Of a stretch of DNA of 25,191 nt, positions 8,703-18,490 are shown piece after piece. Under the pieces are notes generated by a model. That model ran no database searches and was not told the DNA's origin. It saw only the letters and a program-made list of their open reading frames with translations. The position numbers were made by a program, and so were the translations under genes. Source of the stretch: Alphaproteobacteria bacterium. GTDB lineage: Bacteria > Pseudomonadota > Alphaproteobacteria > SMXP01. Location: contig SMXP01000107.1 in the NCBI GenBank assembly GCA_004356335.1, forward strand, positions 1 to 25,191. Reading direction: 5' to 3'. The first letter of the stretch is position 1, and every line of letters starts with the position of its first letter.

Positions 8703-9832
8703 AATCTTTGTACTCCGTGTTCACTCGACCATCCACGGCGGGTTACCGCCAGCAACATACCAATCGTCAACGCCATGGCGAAAAGCGAAGATCCACCATA
8801 GGAGACAAACGGCAACGTCATCCCCTTAGCCGGGAGTAAATTCAGGTTCACGCCCATATTGATGAGAGTTTGCAAGCTAAACAATGCAACGAGACCTCCA
8901 CCAGCCAATTGCATGAACTGATCGTTCGCCGTCATAGCCCGCAAATAACTCCGAGCAACGATGAAACAAAAAATTCCGACCAAAACAAGGCAAGCCAAAA
9001 TTCCGTATTCCTCACCCGCAACGGCAAAGACGAAGTCTGTATGGGCGTCCGGAAGTACATTTTTGATCCGGCCTTCGCCCGGCCCAAGGCCAACAAACCC
9101 GCCCTCTTTGAAGGCTTCTATCGCCTTGTCGACCTGATAGGTATCGCCCACTTCCGGATTGAAAAAGCGATCGATACGGCTCGTCACATGAGGCACGTAA
9201 GCATAAGCGGCAAGAGTGCCGCTCACCGCACCAATGCCTAAGGCAGCCATCCAAACAAGGGGAATCCCCGCCATGAAAAACATGCCGCCCCAAACAGCAC
9301 TGAGTAAAAGCAGCTGGCCGAAGTCAGGTTGCAAAACAAGAAGAATGCTGACCATGACATAGAGCAATCCGGCAAGAGCATTTCCCGGAAAGCTAGGAAT
9401 TTTGTTTCCCGCCGCAAAAAGCCACGCAGCTAAAACGACAAAAGCGGGTTTGATAAACTCGGAAGGCTGCAATGAAACCGGACCGATTCTGATCCAGCGA
9501 TTTGCGCCATTGACCTCCTGTCCAATGATCAGCGTCAGCCCAATCAATACCAGACTGACGACAAACACCACGGCCGCAAGCCGGCGAATATGTCTCGGTC
9601 TCAACAAGGACACAAAAAACAATACGCCGACTGCCGGGATGCTATACATCAATGTACGGTAGACGAAATGAAAAATTGGATAGTCAAATTTTACGGCAAT
9701 AGACGGACTTGCGGCAAAAGACAAAACCATACCAATCGTTATGAGACAAATAACGGCTCCTACCGACCAGCGATCCACAGTCCACCACCATTGCGCAATT
9801 AGCGAACGATCCGTGCGTGTCAAGACGGTCAT
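8699..9832 (-). CDS. ftsW: Septal peptidoglycan glycosyltransferase FtsW
   Basis: SEDS-family polytopic inner-membrane enzyme that polymerises lipid II at the septum with FtsI. The protein has 377 residues and about ten hydrophobic segments. The family motif near the C-terminus reads LPFVSYGGSSL, and an earlier conserved loop contains GANRWIRIGPVSLQPSE. The ATG at 9832 overlaps murD as ATGA, and GGGGAGAG sits six bases upstream. Assignment to FtsW rather than RodA rests on its location between murD and murG. Confidence 0.97.
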   Translation of the reverse strand: MTVLTRTDRSLIAQWWWTVDRWSVGAVICLITIGMVLSFAASPSIAVKFDYPIFHFVYRTLMYSIPAVGVLFFVSLLRPRHIRRLAAVVFVVSLVLIGLTLIIGQEVNGANRWIRIGPVSLQPSEFIKPAFVVLAAWLFAAGNKIPSFPGNALAGLLYVMVSILLVLQPDFGQLLLLSAVWGGMFFMAGIPLVWMAALGIGAVSGTLAAYAYVPHVTSRIDRFFNPEVGDTYQVDKAIEAFKEGGFVGLGPGEGRIKNVLPDAHTDFVFAVAGEEYGILACLVLVGIFCFIVARSYLRAMTANDQFMQLAGGGLVALFSLQTLINMGVNLNLLPAKGMTLPFVSYGGSSLFAMALTIGMLLAVTRRGWSSEHGVQRL

Positions 9833-11265
9833 GCGGCACTCTCCCCTTGTGAGGTCGATTGAGTGCCCTGATTAGCTTTAAGAGTCGCAACGGTGGCGCG
9901 AAAGGCGTTACCCCGGTCTTCAAAATCACTGAATTGATCAAACGAAGCACAAGCGGGCGACAACAGCACTACGGGATTTTGCGTCCCGCTCGCCAAGGCA
10001 TCGCGCGTTGCGGCGGCTACGGCGTCTTTCAATTCGCCCGACATCTCATGAGCAACTTCGCCGTTCAGCGTTCTCGAAAAGGCTTCAGCGGATTCACCAA
10101 TCAGGTAAGCCTTAACAACGGGTGCCAATTGCCCCCTAAGAGACGTAATCCCATTCCTCTTGGACTGTCCGCCTACGATCCAATAAATATTATCGAACGC
10201 CGACAAAGCATAGAGTGCAGCTTCGGCATTGGTGGCTTTTGAATCATTAATGAAGCGGACATTTCCGATCCTTCCGACATCTTCCAAGCGGTGTGCCAAT
10301 CCCGGAAATGACAGAATGGCCTGACCCAGGCCTTTTGAATCGGTAATTATGATGCGCGTCGCCGCAAAGGCAGCAGCCGCGTTTTGCCAATTATGGGAAC
10401 CGGGGAGCGCCAACGCGTCACGTAGATCGGAAATCTCCGTCGTCGGACGGGCTATACCGTCATAAAGAACACCATCGATTACATAGATTCCCCGACCCAG
10501 AGCTTTTCCCACCGCCGCCGGGATTATCTCCTGCCGATTTCGCGCGGAAATCTGTGTACAGATCTCCTGTGTATAAGCATCATCTACGCAAATAACGGCA
10601 AAGTCGCCATCACCTTGTTGGTCGAATATGCGCGTTTTAGCGCCAATATATCCCGCCATATCGCCGTGCCGGTCCAGGTGATCCGGCGTGAGGTTGAGAA
10701 AAACGGCGACATCGGGCTTGAGAGTCTTGGTCAGATCAATCTGATAAGAAGACATTTCTATGACATAGGCCGTGTGTGCCGTCGGCATCGGTAAGTCCAA
10801 GATGGCATTACCGATATTGCCGCAGGCCTGAGCATCCAGGCCACAGCAATTCAAAATATGTGCGATGAGTGCGGTTGTCGTCGACTTACCGTTTGTTCCG
10901 GTAACGGCAATGACCTTCGGCCAAGCGCCGTGTTTGATCTCGTCGAGCGTGCGGGCAAACAGTTCCACATCACCCAAAATCTCCACCTCATGCTTTTTCG
11001 CCTTGTTGACGACAGGATGAGGTTTGGGGTGCGTCAATGGCACACCCGGTGCAAGTATCAATGCCGCATAGTCTGTCCAGTCGGCCTTATATAGATCTTC
11101 GAGCGGTATTGATCCCTGCTCCGCCGCCGCTCTTGCCTGCTCGTTATCATCCCACGCATGAACCTTGGCACCCCCTGCAAGGAGAGAGTGGGCAGCGGAA
11201 AGACCACTTTTCCCAAGGCCGAAGACGGCAACGCGTTTGTCTTTGAATGCGTGACAAATAATCAT
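9829..11265 (-). CDS. murD: UDP-N-acetylmuramoyl-L-alanine--D-glutamate ligase MurD
   Basis: Adds D-Glu to UDP-MurNAc-L-Ala. The protein has 478 residues. It has an N-terminal Rossmann motif VFGLGKSGLSAA (14-25), the ATP loop GTNGKSTT (123-130), and the C-terminal INDSKATN signature that binds the substrate. I chose the ATG at 11265, two bases after the mraY stop, because GAGG sits five bases upstream. Reading from 11355 would add 30 unrelated residues inside mraY. Confidence 0.98.
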   Translation of the reverse strand: MIICHAFKDKRVAVFGLGKSGLSAAHSLLAGGAKVHAWDDNEQARAAAEQGSIPLEDLYKADWTDYAALILAPGVPLTHPKPHPVVNKAKKHEVEILGDVELFARTLDEIKHGAWPKVIAVTGTNGKSTTTALIAHILNCCGLDAQACGNIGNAILDLPMPTAHTAYVIEMSSYQIDLTKTLKPDVAVFLNLTPDHLDRHGDMAGYIGAKTRIFDQQGDGDFAVICVDDAYTQEICTQISARNRQEIIPAAVGKALGRGIYVIDGVLYDGIARPTTEISDLRDALALPGSHNWQNAAAAFAATRIIITDSKGLGQAILSFPGLAHRLEDVGRIGNVRFINDSKATNAEAALYALSAFDNIYWIVGGQSKRNGITSLRGQLAPVVKAYLIGESAEAFSRTLNGEVAHEMSGELKDAVAAATRDALASGTQNPVVLLSPACASFDQFSDFEDRGNAFRATVATLKANQGTQSTSQGESAA

Positions 11266-11267
11266 TG

Positions 11268-12374
11268 TTACCTCAATTTGAGCGTCGCAAGGCCGATTAA
11301 CGCCAAGATGACCGCTATAATCCAAAATCGAATAACGATCGTTGGCTCCGCCCATCCCAATTCCTCGTAATGATGATGAATTGGCGCCATGCGAAACACT
11401 CTCTTACCGGTCAGCTTGAACGACACCACCTGAATCATCACCGACACAGCTTCGATAACGAACAGGCCTCCGATAATCGCCAAAACGATTTCGTGTTTGA
11501 CCGCCACGCTAATGGCTCCCAATGCGCCGCCCAGAGACAAAGATCCCGTGTCGCCCATGAAAACCATGGCTGGTGGTGCGTTAAACCAAAGGAATCCGAG
11601 TCCGGCGCCAACCAGCGCGCCACAAAAGATGGTCAGTTCACCGGCACCTTGGACAAACGTAATTTGCAAATATTCGGAAAAGACCGCATTTCCGATGATA
11701 TAGGAAATCAATCCGAAACTCGCAGCGGCGATCATCACCGGTACGATGGCCAGACCATCAAGACCGTCCGTCAAGTTAACCGCATTCGATGCGCCCACGA
11801 TGACAAACGCGGCGAACGGCACAAAGAACCAGCCCAAGTTGATGAAGACGTCCTTAAAGAAAGGCAGAGCTAGGGAAGCCGCTTGCCCTCCCAAGGGTCC
11901 CGCGTCACCGCCGGCAATGGTCATGATCCAAACCGTGGCAATACCACCAATCAAAAACTCGAAGAAAAGCCGAATCAATCCGGGAATGCCACTGCTCGAT
12001 CCCCTGAGGATTTTCGAGTAATCATCGGCAAAGCCCACCAGTCCGAAGGCCAAGGTGACAAACAGGATGACCCACACATATTCATTGGTCAGGTTTCCCC
12101 ACAACAAGGTGCCGAGAAAAACGCCCAACAAAATCATAACGCCGCCCATGGTGGGCGTCCCTCTCTTCTTGATGAGATGTGATTCCGGGCCATCTTCGCG
12201 AATCGGCTGACCGTTCTGCTGTCTGGCCTTAAGCCACCGGATGATGGCAGGCCCAAATATGAAGCACACGAACATAGCGGTCATGGTTGCCGCACCAGCT
12301 CGAAATGTGATGTAGCGGATCACATTGAACAACGGCACTTGATCGCTTAATGGAACAAGAAAATAGTAAAACAT
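11268..12374 (-). CDS. mraY: Phospho-N-acetylmuramoyl-pentapeptide transferase MraY
   Basis: Integral membrane enzyme that transfers phospho-MurNAc-pentapeptide to undecaprenyl phosphate, making lipid I. The protein has 368 residues and about ten membrane spans. Conserved cytoplasmic motifs are KKRGTPTMGG (69-78), FADDYSK (115-121), NLTDGLDGLA (200-209) with the catalytic Asp, and the HHHYEELGW magnesium-site motif near the C-terminus. The ATG at 12374 directly abuts the murF stop without a gap, and GGGAG is placed five bases upstream. Confidence 0.98.
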   Translation of the reverse strand: MFYYFLVPLSDQVPLFNVIRYITFRAGAATMTAMFVCFIFGPAIIRWLKARQQNGQPIREDGPESHLIKKRGTPTMGGVMILLGVFLGTLLWGNLTNEYVWVILFVTLAFGLVGFADDYSKILRGSSSGIPGLIRLFFEFLIGGIATVWIMTIAGGDAGPLGGQAASLALPFFKDVFINLGWFFVPFAAFVIVGASNAVNLTDGLDGLAIVPVMIAAASFGLISYIIGNAVFSEYLQITFVQGAGELTIFCGALVGAGLGFLWFNAPPAMVFMGDTGSLSLGGALGAISVAVKHEIVLAIIGGLFVIEAVSVMIQVVSFKLTGKRVFRMAPIHHHYEELGWAEPTIVIRFWIIAVILALIGLATLKLR

Positions 12375-13820
12375 TTAGTCTCCCCCGCCCGCATGTTTGG
12401 TGTTTTCACCATCGATACCGGCCAGATCAAGAAGAGATTGAACAAGCGGGGCCATGCGGCTGCCCAACGAGCCTTTGATCATGACCGTATCGCCCGGACA
12501 AACTTCGTCCAACAAAGCCGATTGCAATCCCGACGATTCTTCGGCGTAACGCCCTCGGCGAGACACATCAAGCCGATGCCACAAATTCTTCATCTGAGGT
12601 CCCGACAAGAAAACAAGGTCGATGGCGGCGGCATCTAAATCATCGAGCAAAGCGCTATGCAGACCCGGGGCATCTTCGCCAAGTTCGAGCATATCCCCCA
12701 ACACGGCAATCCGCCGCCCGCCCGCGGGCACCCGGCATGTACCTAATGTGCGGATGGCCGCCGCCATAGACGCCGGATTGGCGTTGTAGCTCTCGTCAAT
12801 GACCGTAATCGACCCTTTGGGCAATGTGACCGACTGCACCGCGCCGCGCCCGCGCATGGCTGAGAGATGGCCAAGATTGTCCGCTGCCCGCTCAAGGTCG
12901 GCGCCGACCGCATGCACCGCCGCAAGAACCGCCAGACTATTGATCGCCCAATGCCGTCCAGCCCAATTGATCCGATAGACCAACGCCGTTCCACAAATGT
13001 CGGCGGTCACGCGACTGCCATCTTGCTCTATGTCTATGCGGTCCAGCCGCGCCTCTAGGCCACGTCCTTCGCCAAATAAGATGACGTCTTGCGCACCGGC
13101 ATTTCGGGCGGCACTTTTCAAGCGATCCGATTGAACGATATCACCGTTGATGACGGCGATGGCGGGCGGCACGAGGCCGTCGAAGATCTCGGCTTTGGCA
13201 TCGGCGATGGCGTCAACGCTGTCAAAAAATTCCAGATGAACCGGTTGCACCGTCGTGATGATGGCAATATGGGGCGCGACAGATCGCGTAAGAGGTATAA
13301 TTTCGCCCGCGTGATTCATGCCGATTTCAAAAATTCCAAAGGCCGTATCTTGAGGCATGCGTGACAAGGTGAGCGGCACGCCCCATAAATTATTATGTGA
13401 TGCGGCCGAAGCGTGCGTCGGCGCTTGATCGCCCAAAGCGCTTTTCAACATTTCTTTGGTGCCGGTCTTGCCGACGCTGCCGGTAACCGCAATTCGCCAC
13501 GCCGACGATCGATCGCGCGCCTCGACGCCCAAAGCGGTCAAAGCGGCCAAAGTATCCCGCACTTCGACACGAGGTAACGCCGCCGAAATGCCGGGTATAG
13601 AGCGCAAGGTGAGTGCCGCGGCGGCACCCTGATCAAAGGCTTGGATCACGTAATCGTGGCCATCATTATGGGGGCCTTCAAGGGCGACAAAAAGATCTCC
13701 GGCAATAAGTGTCCGGCTGTCAATGGAGACGCCGGCTGCCGTCCAGTTCTTGTCGCCTTCCAACATACCGCCAGTAGCGCGGGCAACCTCTTCCGCGGTC
13801 CACAAACTCGCCGCCGTCAC
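12375..13820 (-). CDS. murF: UDP-MurNAc-tripeptide--D-Ala-D-Ala ligase MurF
   Basis: Final cytoplasmic Mur ligase; it joins the Ddl product to UDP-MurNAc-tripeptide. The protein has 481 residues. The N-terminal domain contains SIDSRTLIAGDLFVAL, the ATP loop is GSVGKTGTK (114-122), and DESYNANPASM is the family motif in the central domain. The start is GTG at 13820, overlapping the murE stop as GTGA, a coupled junction like its neighbours. Confidence 0.97.
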   Translation of the reverse strand: MTAASLWTAEEVARATGGMLEGDKNWTAAGVSIDSRTLIAGDLFVALEGPHNDGHDYVIQAFDQGAAAALTLRSIPGISAALPRVEVRDTLAALTALGVEARDRSSAWRIAVTGSVGKTGTKEMLKSALGDQAPTHASAASHNNLWGVPLTLSRMPQDTAFGIFEIGMNHAGEIIPLTRSVAPHIAIITTVQPVHLEFFDSVDAIADAKAEIFDGLVPPAIAVINGDIVQSDRLKSAARNAGAQDVILFGEGRGLEARLDRIDIEQDGSRVTADICGTALVYRINWAGRHWAINSLAVLAAVHAVGADLERAADNLGHLSAMRGRGAVQSVTLPKGSITVIDESYNANPASMAAAIRTLGTCRVPAGGRRIAVLGDMLELGEDAPGLHSALLDDLDAAAIDLVFLSGPQMKNLWHRLDVSRRGRYAEESSGLQSALLDEVCPGDTVMIKGSLGSRMAPLVQSLLDLAGIDGENTKHAGGGD

Positions 13821-15313
13821 ACAGTACCTCCCTGTATTTTAAGAGCGCGCCGCACCTCCTCTTCATCACTAAATGGAATAACTCGGTCTTTGATAATCTG
13901 TCCGGTCTCGTGGCCTTTACCTGCAACGACGAGAACATCGCCGGGCTCAAGATCTCCAATCGCGTCATTGATTGCCTGCGCCCGATCGGCAATCTCGCTC
14001 GCCCCTGGTGCCGAGGCTAAAACCTCCGCACGGATCGACGCCGGATTCTCAGTACGCGGATTGTCGTCCGTAACGATGACCATGTCGGCAAGCTCGCTCG
14101 CCACATTGCCCATAAGCGGTCGCTTATGGCGATCCCGATCGCCTCCCGCGCCAAAAACAATACAAAGCCGCCCTTCCGCATGGGGCCGGAGTGCGCGCAA
14201 GACATGGCCAATCGCATCGGGTGTATGGGCATAATCGACAAAGACCGGCGCCTTTTCTTTGGTGTGCCCGATCAATTGCAATCGGCCGGAAACGCCGGCA
14301 AGCGCACCAAGGAATGCAAAAACTTCATCCGGTTCGCCACCACAGGCAACAACGAGCCCAGCCGCAATCAAAGCGTTTGACGCCTGAAATGTCCCGACAA
14401 GCGGTAATTCGACTTCATAGGCTTTACCGTCGAAAAGAATGTCGAGGTGCTGGCTTTGCGCTTGTACGCGCCGCTGGCGAAGCTTGATATGGCGGCCTTT
14501 GTCGGGAGCCCGTTCGCCCACAGTTAAAATTTGCAAGCCCCTGCCCCAGCACAACGCTTCAACATCGGCGGGCAATTGTCCGTCTGCATTTAACACCGCG
14601 ACGCCGCTTGGCATCATGACCTCGCCGAACAAACGCAATTTAGCGTAAAGATAATCTTCTACCGTTGAATGATAATCCAGATGATCATGAGTGAGATTTG
14701 TAAAAGCCGCGGCCTTAAGACGAATGCCGTCGAGTCTAAACTGATCGAGTCCGTGACTCGATGCCTCCATGACCAGGTGATCGACTTTGTCTTCCGTAAG
14801 CTTTTTCAACGTGCTGAATATTGTGACCGGCCCCGGTGTGGTATAGCGCAGCGGCTGTGAAGCGTCCGGGGCAATCAGGCCCAGCGTTCCCATACTGGCC
14901 GCCCGCAAACCCATCATTGTCCAGATTTGACGCGTAAAGCTCGCGACGGAGGTTTTACCGTTGGTACCGGTGACTGCCGCGATGACCTGAGGCTGAGTTT
15001 CATAGAACCGCGCCGCTAGTAAACTAAACCTCTTTTGGGGATTGTGATCGTGCAACTTGACGATCCGGCTTGCGCGCAATGGATCTTCAATGCGCTGTGT
15101 AATGTCGATCCCCGGACGCGTTAAGATGGCGACGGCGCCACGCTCTACCGCCTCGTTGATGAAGTCTGCCCCATCGGAACGCAATCCCGGCAAAGCCGCA
15201 AAAAGAAAGCCCGGCTTAACCTTTTGGCTGTTTGCGGTGAGACCCCGAATCTCCATGTCGGTGGGAATGTCTGCACTGGCTGCCATCGCGTCGAGAAGGT
15301 CGGTCAATCTCAT
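13817..15313 (-). CDS. murE: UDP-MurNAc-L-Ala-D-Glu--meso-diaminopimelate ligase MurE
   Basis: Adds the third stem-peptide residue. The protein has 498 residues, with an N-terminal LTANSQKVKPGFLFAALPG segment and the ATP loop GTNGKTS (116-122). The DNPR motif (417-420) selects meso-diaminopimelate rather than lysine, so the cell wall should be of the DAP type. The ATG at 15313 lies 12 bases after ftsI. An AGGA element is only two or three bases from the start, closer than usual, so initiation may depend on ribosomes finishing ftsI. Confidence 0.97.
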   Translation of the reverse strand: MRLTDLLDAMAASADIPTDMEIRGLTANSQKVKPGFLFAALPGLRSDGADFINEAVERGAVAILTRPGIDITQRIEDPLRASRIVKLHDHNPQKRFSLLAARFYETQPQVIAAVTGTNGKTSVASFTRQIWTMMGLRAASMGTLGLIAPDASQPLRYTTPGPVTIFSTLKKLTEDKVDHLVMEASSHGLDQFRLDGIRLKAAAFTNLTHDHLDYHSTVEDYLYAKLRLFGEVMMPSGVAVLNADGQLPADVEALCWGRGLQILTVGERAPDKGRHIKLRQRRVQAQSQHLDILFDGKAYEVELPLVGTFQASNALIAAGLVVACGGEPDEVFAFLGALAGVSGRLQLIGHTKEKAPVFVDYAHTPDAIGHVLRALRPHAEGRLCIVFGAGGDRDRHKRPLMGNVASELADMVIVTDDNPRTENPASIRAEVLASAPGASEIADRAQAINDAIGDLEPGDVLVVAGKGHETGQIIKDRVIPFSDEEEVRRALKIQGGTV

Positions 15314-15325
15314 CTTCCTAGGATT

Positions 15326-17077
15326 TTATCTGGGCAATCTCAGCATTGCTTGGAGAATACCGTCAGCGGTTTCACGTTCAGGCCGGACGCCCAAGATCGG
15401 GCCGATGCGTTTTATGATATTATGAACCAATGGTGCCGCCGTCCAACCGGCTGTGGCATAGCCGAACGTCTCCTGCGTACCCTTAGGCTCGTCCAACATA
15501 ACAAATACAATATATTTTGGCTTATCTGTCGGAAAAGAGGCGACAAAGGAAGAAAGCAGCGCAGTGCGGGAATAGCGACCCCGTTGCGACTTCTCCGCAG
15601 TGCCGGTTTTGCCGCCCACCGAATAGCCCAAGACGTCGGCTTGGCTGCCGGTTCCTTCGGTCACCACCATACGCAACAAGTCACGCATTTGCCGACTGGT
15701 CACCGGCGAAATCACTTGATGGCCCGACACCTTTTTACCTTGTTCGCGTTTCTTGATGGTCGGTGAAATGAGACGGCCGCCATTGACCAGTGCGGCGGCG
15801 GCACTCGCCAGATGCAGAGGGGAGATGGCAATACCATGCCCGTATGAAATCGTCGCAGCCCGAATTTCACGCCAGCGATCGGGCACTTTGGGGGTGCCCA
15901 ACTCCGGCAGTTCAATGGCCGTACGCTCATAGAATCCAAGCTTGCGCAGGAATGCTTGATGGGCCGGAATACCCACAGCGCGCGCGAGTTTAACCGCCCC
16001 GATATTCGACGAATAGACAATAATGTCACGAACGCTCAGCCAACGATTCTTGCCGTGGAAATCGTTGATTGTATAGGAGGCTATCCTCAGGGGTTTGGTG
16101 GCGTCATACCTATCGTTCAATGTCACGGTACCCTGATCGAGCGCCATGGCAATTGTAAACATCTTAAAGACCGAGCCCAATTCGTAGACACCTTTGGTAA
16201 CCTGATTAAATCGGTATTTCTCGGGTAATGCGGTCGGCGCATTGGGGTCGAAATCGGGCAACGACGCCATGGCCAGGACTTCACCCGTTGTCACATCCAG
16301 CACGATGCCGGCAGCGGCTTGAGCCCGGAACGTATTCCGAGATCGAGCAAGCTCGTCCTGCAGCACGTGCTGTACGCGCATATCGAGCGACAACGCCACT
16401 TCTTCTCCGCGCATCGCGGCGTCAACGATCTCCTGTTCGAGAGATTTTTCCACGCCGGCAATACCTCGATTGCCCGCGTCAACAAATCCGATCACGTGGG
16501 AGGCGTCGCGGCCGCGCGGATAAATCCTTTTTTCATGTTGTGGAAATTCGAGACCCGGCAAGCCCAGCGCAAAAACGGTTTGCTTTTCCTGCGGAGTCAA
16601 ATCGCGCGCAAGCTGAACGTAACGTCGACCCGATGCGATTCGCCGCGCCATCACATCTTGTTTGAGTCGCGGCAACACACGTGCAATTGAAGCTACCGTT
16701 TCCTGATCGTCCCAAAGACGCGCCGTATTGGCGATGAGGGATGAGAATAATAAGTTTGTGGCAAGAAGTTCGCCATTTCGGTCGACGATATCAGCACGTG
16801 CGCGCAAATCGACATTTGCGACTTGCATATTGCCCGCCAACTCGCTGCTTGGACCGAAGGTAAGCGAAACAAGTCGAATGCAAATCACCAGGAAACCGGC
16901 AATAGACAATCCCGTGACAAGTCGCATACGTCGCCGGGTGCTCTCAATGGCCTGAAGATAATCGGTGTCCCCATGTAAACGGGAGGCCATCCCAACGCCG
17001 CCGGCATCGGGATAGCCGCCCATTCCTTCGGGCACATGGACGCCCGGTCCAGAGCGCAATGGCCTCCGCCTAGCCAT
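15326..17077 (-). CDS. ftsI: Septal transpeptidase FtsI (PBP3)
   Basis: Class B penicillin-binding protein that cross-links septal peptidoglycan in the periplasm as partner of FtsW. The protein has 583 residues. A cytoplasmic tail of about 50 residues rich in Gly, Pro and Arg precedes one membrane span (about 52-72) and the PBP dimer domain. The transpeptidase domain carries SVFK (302-305), SSN (356-358) and KTG (490-492). I chose the ATG at 17077: GAGGAGG lies eight bases upstream and the start overlaps the ftsL stop by eight bases. A TTG at 17107 would add ten residues and bury the ribosome-binding site. Confidence 0.97.
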   Translation of the reverse strand: MARRRPLRSGPGVHVPEGMGGYPDAGGVGMASRLHGDTDYLQAIESTRRRMRLVTGLSIAGFLVICIRLVSLTFGPSSELAGNMQVANVDLRARADIVDRNGELLATNLLFSSLIANTARLWDDQETVASIARVLPRLKQDVMARRIASGRRYVQLARDLTPQEKQTVFALGLPGLEFPQHEKRIYPRGRDASHVIGFVDAGNRGIAGVEKSLEQEIVDAAMRGEEVALSLDMRVQHVLQDELARSRNTFRAQAAAGIVLDVTTGEVLAMASLPDFDPNAPTALPEKYRFNQVTKGVYELGSVFKMFTIAMALDQGTVTLNDRYDATKPLRIASYTINDFHGKNRWLSVRDIIVYSSNIGAVKLARAVGIPAHQAFLRKLGFYERTAIELPELGTPKVPDRWREIRAATISYGHGIAISPLHLASAAAALVNGGRLISPTIKKREQGKKVSGHQVISPVTSRQMRDLLRMVVTEGTGSQADVLGYSVGGKTGTAEKSQRGRYSRTALLSSFVASFPTDKPKYIVFVMLDEPKGTQETFGYATAGWTAAPLVHNIIKRIGPILGVRPERETADGILQAMLRLPR

Positions 17078-17495
17078 CCGCGTTGCCTCCTCTGGTGTTT
17101 GACTCAATCTCGCTGTCCGTCACATCCGGCAAGGATGCCGGATCCATAGACAATTCGGGGCCGCCCACGGCGCGCGCCGGCATTGACTCTTGAGAAATTC
17201 GTTCGTTGTCGAGATCCACCGGACTGAAAGGAATGTCCTTGATCTCAAGGATTTGACCCGGATCCAATGGCTCGAGTTCTAGATGTTTCGCCGCAAGGGC
17301 CTGTATGCGCTCAGGCCGATTTAAATAGCTCCACTCCGCTTTCAAGACGCGTAGCGCGCGTTGTTCCTGTGCAATATCACGCTGCAACTGAACTAATTGA
17401 TCCTCCGAAATCGACGTGTTGTATTTGAGTTTATAAAGACCAAACGCAAACATTACGGTTATGGCCAACGCCACGATATTCACGATACGGATCAT
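17070..17495 (-). CDS. ftsL: Cell division protein FtsL
   Basis: Small bitopic membrane protein that forms a periplasmic coiled coil with FtsB and helps activate FtsWI. The protein has 141 residues, with a membrane span at about 3-20, a heptad-rich helix at about 28-60, and the family-like ending LNRPERIQALAAKHLELEPL (58-77). An acidic, disordered C-terminal extension of about 55 residues follows. The ATG at 17495 overlaps the rsmH stop as ATGA and has AGAGGA eight bases upstream. Sequence conservation in this family is low, so position between rsmH and ftsI is part of the evidence. Confidence 0.93.
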   Translation of the reverse strand: MIRIVNIVALAITVMFAFGLYKLKYNTSISEDQLVQLQRDIAQEQRALRVLKAEWSYLNRPERIQALAAKHLELEPLDPGQILEIKDIPFSPVDLDNERISQESMPARAVGGPELSMDPASLPDVTDSEIESNTRGGNADG

Positions 17496-18490
17496 AATTC
17501 TATTCCTCTGGCCACACCAAGTCGATCGAAATTCAGCGGCCAAGGAGCCGCATCTGTTCGCTCACCAGCTCTCAACCGAGCGGACCGTGCGCGGGGATTG
17601 GCTGTGACTTCCTCCGCCCTTGCCGTCTTGGCTTTCGTAAACAATGAACGAAATGAAGGCGCTTCACCTTTGATTTCAGGCTGGTGACGCGACGTTGCCG
17701 AGGCTTTACCAAAACGCTCGGCAAGAAAACGCTTCACAATTCGGTCTTCTAATGAATGAAAGGCGACCACGACCAGACGACCGGCCGGTTTAAGCAAGCG
17801 CTCCGCAGCGCTTAAGCCACGTGCAAGTTCTTCCAATTCATTATTCAGATAAATTCGGATTGCCTGGAACGTACGTGTCGCCGGATGAATCCGCGCCCTG
17901 CCCTTAGCGCCTGTTACACGCTCGATAATTTCAGCAAGTTCGACCGTACGCGTGATCGGCCCGCTGTCACGGGCCTTGACAATGGCTTTCGCGATCCGGC
18001 GCGCCCGCCGTTCTTCGCCGTAAGATTTGATGATTGCCGCCAGTTTGTCTTCGCTCGCCGAATTAACAAGATCCGCCGCCGTGGTTCCCGATTGGCTCAT
18101 GCGCATATCAAGCGGCCCATCAAGCACAAAAGAAAAGCCCCGATCTGCCGTATTCAGCTGCAAGGACGAAACGCCGATATCAAGGGCAACGCCATCGACC
18201 TCGCTCACGCCATGATGCGCCAAAACCAAATCCATTTGACTGAAACACGCCTGCTCCAAGACCAGCCGGTCTTGATAACGCTGAGCAAGAGAAGGATCGG
18301 CGGCAAGAGCGGAGGGGTCCCGATCAAAGGCGAAGACCCGACATTGGGAAGAATCGAGAAAGGCGCGGGTATAGCTACCACCGCCAAATGTTCCGTCTAC
18401 ATAGCAACCTGAATCTCGAGGTGAGATAACATCAAGCACCTCCTGCAACATGACAGGCAAATGCGAGCTTCGGCCGTCTATTCGTTCCAC
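17492..18490 (-). CDS. rsmH: 16S rRNA (cytosine-1402-N4)-methyltransferase RsmH (MraW)
   Basis: S-adenosylmethionine-dependent enzyme that methylates C1402 in the ribosomal P site. The protein has 332 residues. The SAM-binding motif DGTFGGGSYT is at 32-41, an acidic FDRDP at 55-59, and the family motif HSLEDRIVKRF is in the last third. I chose the GTG at 18490, which overlaps mraZ by 13 bases and begins ten residues before LPVMLQEV, the usual family N-terminus. A longer reading from 18601 would overlap mraZ by over 120 bases. An AGGGA lies about nine bases upstream of the GTG. Confidence 0.95.
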   Translation of the reverse strand: MERIDGRSSHLPVMLQEVLDVISPRDSGCYVDGTFGGGSYTRAFLDSSQCRVFAFDRDPSALAADPSLAQRYQDRLVLEQACFSQMDLVLAHHGVSEVDGVALDIGVSSLQLNTADRGFSFVLDGPLDMRMSQSGTTAADLVNSASEDKLAAIIKSYGEERRARRIAKAIVKARDSGPITRTVELAEIIERVTGAKGRARIHPATRTFQAIRIYLNNELEELARGLSAAERLLKPAGRLVVVAFHSLEDRIVKRFLAERFGKASATSRHQPEIKGEAPSFRSLFTKAKTARAEEVTANPRARSARLRAGERTDAAPWPLNFDRLGVARGIEL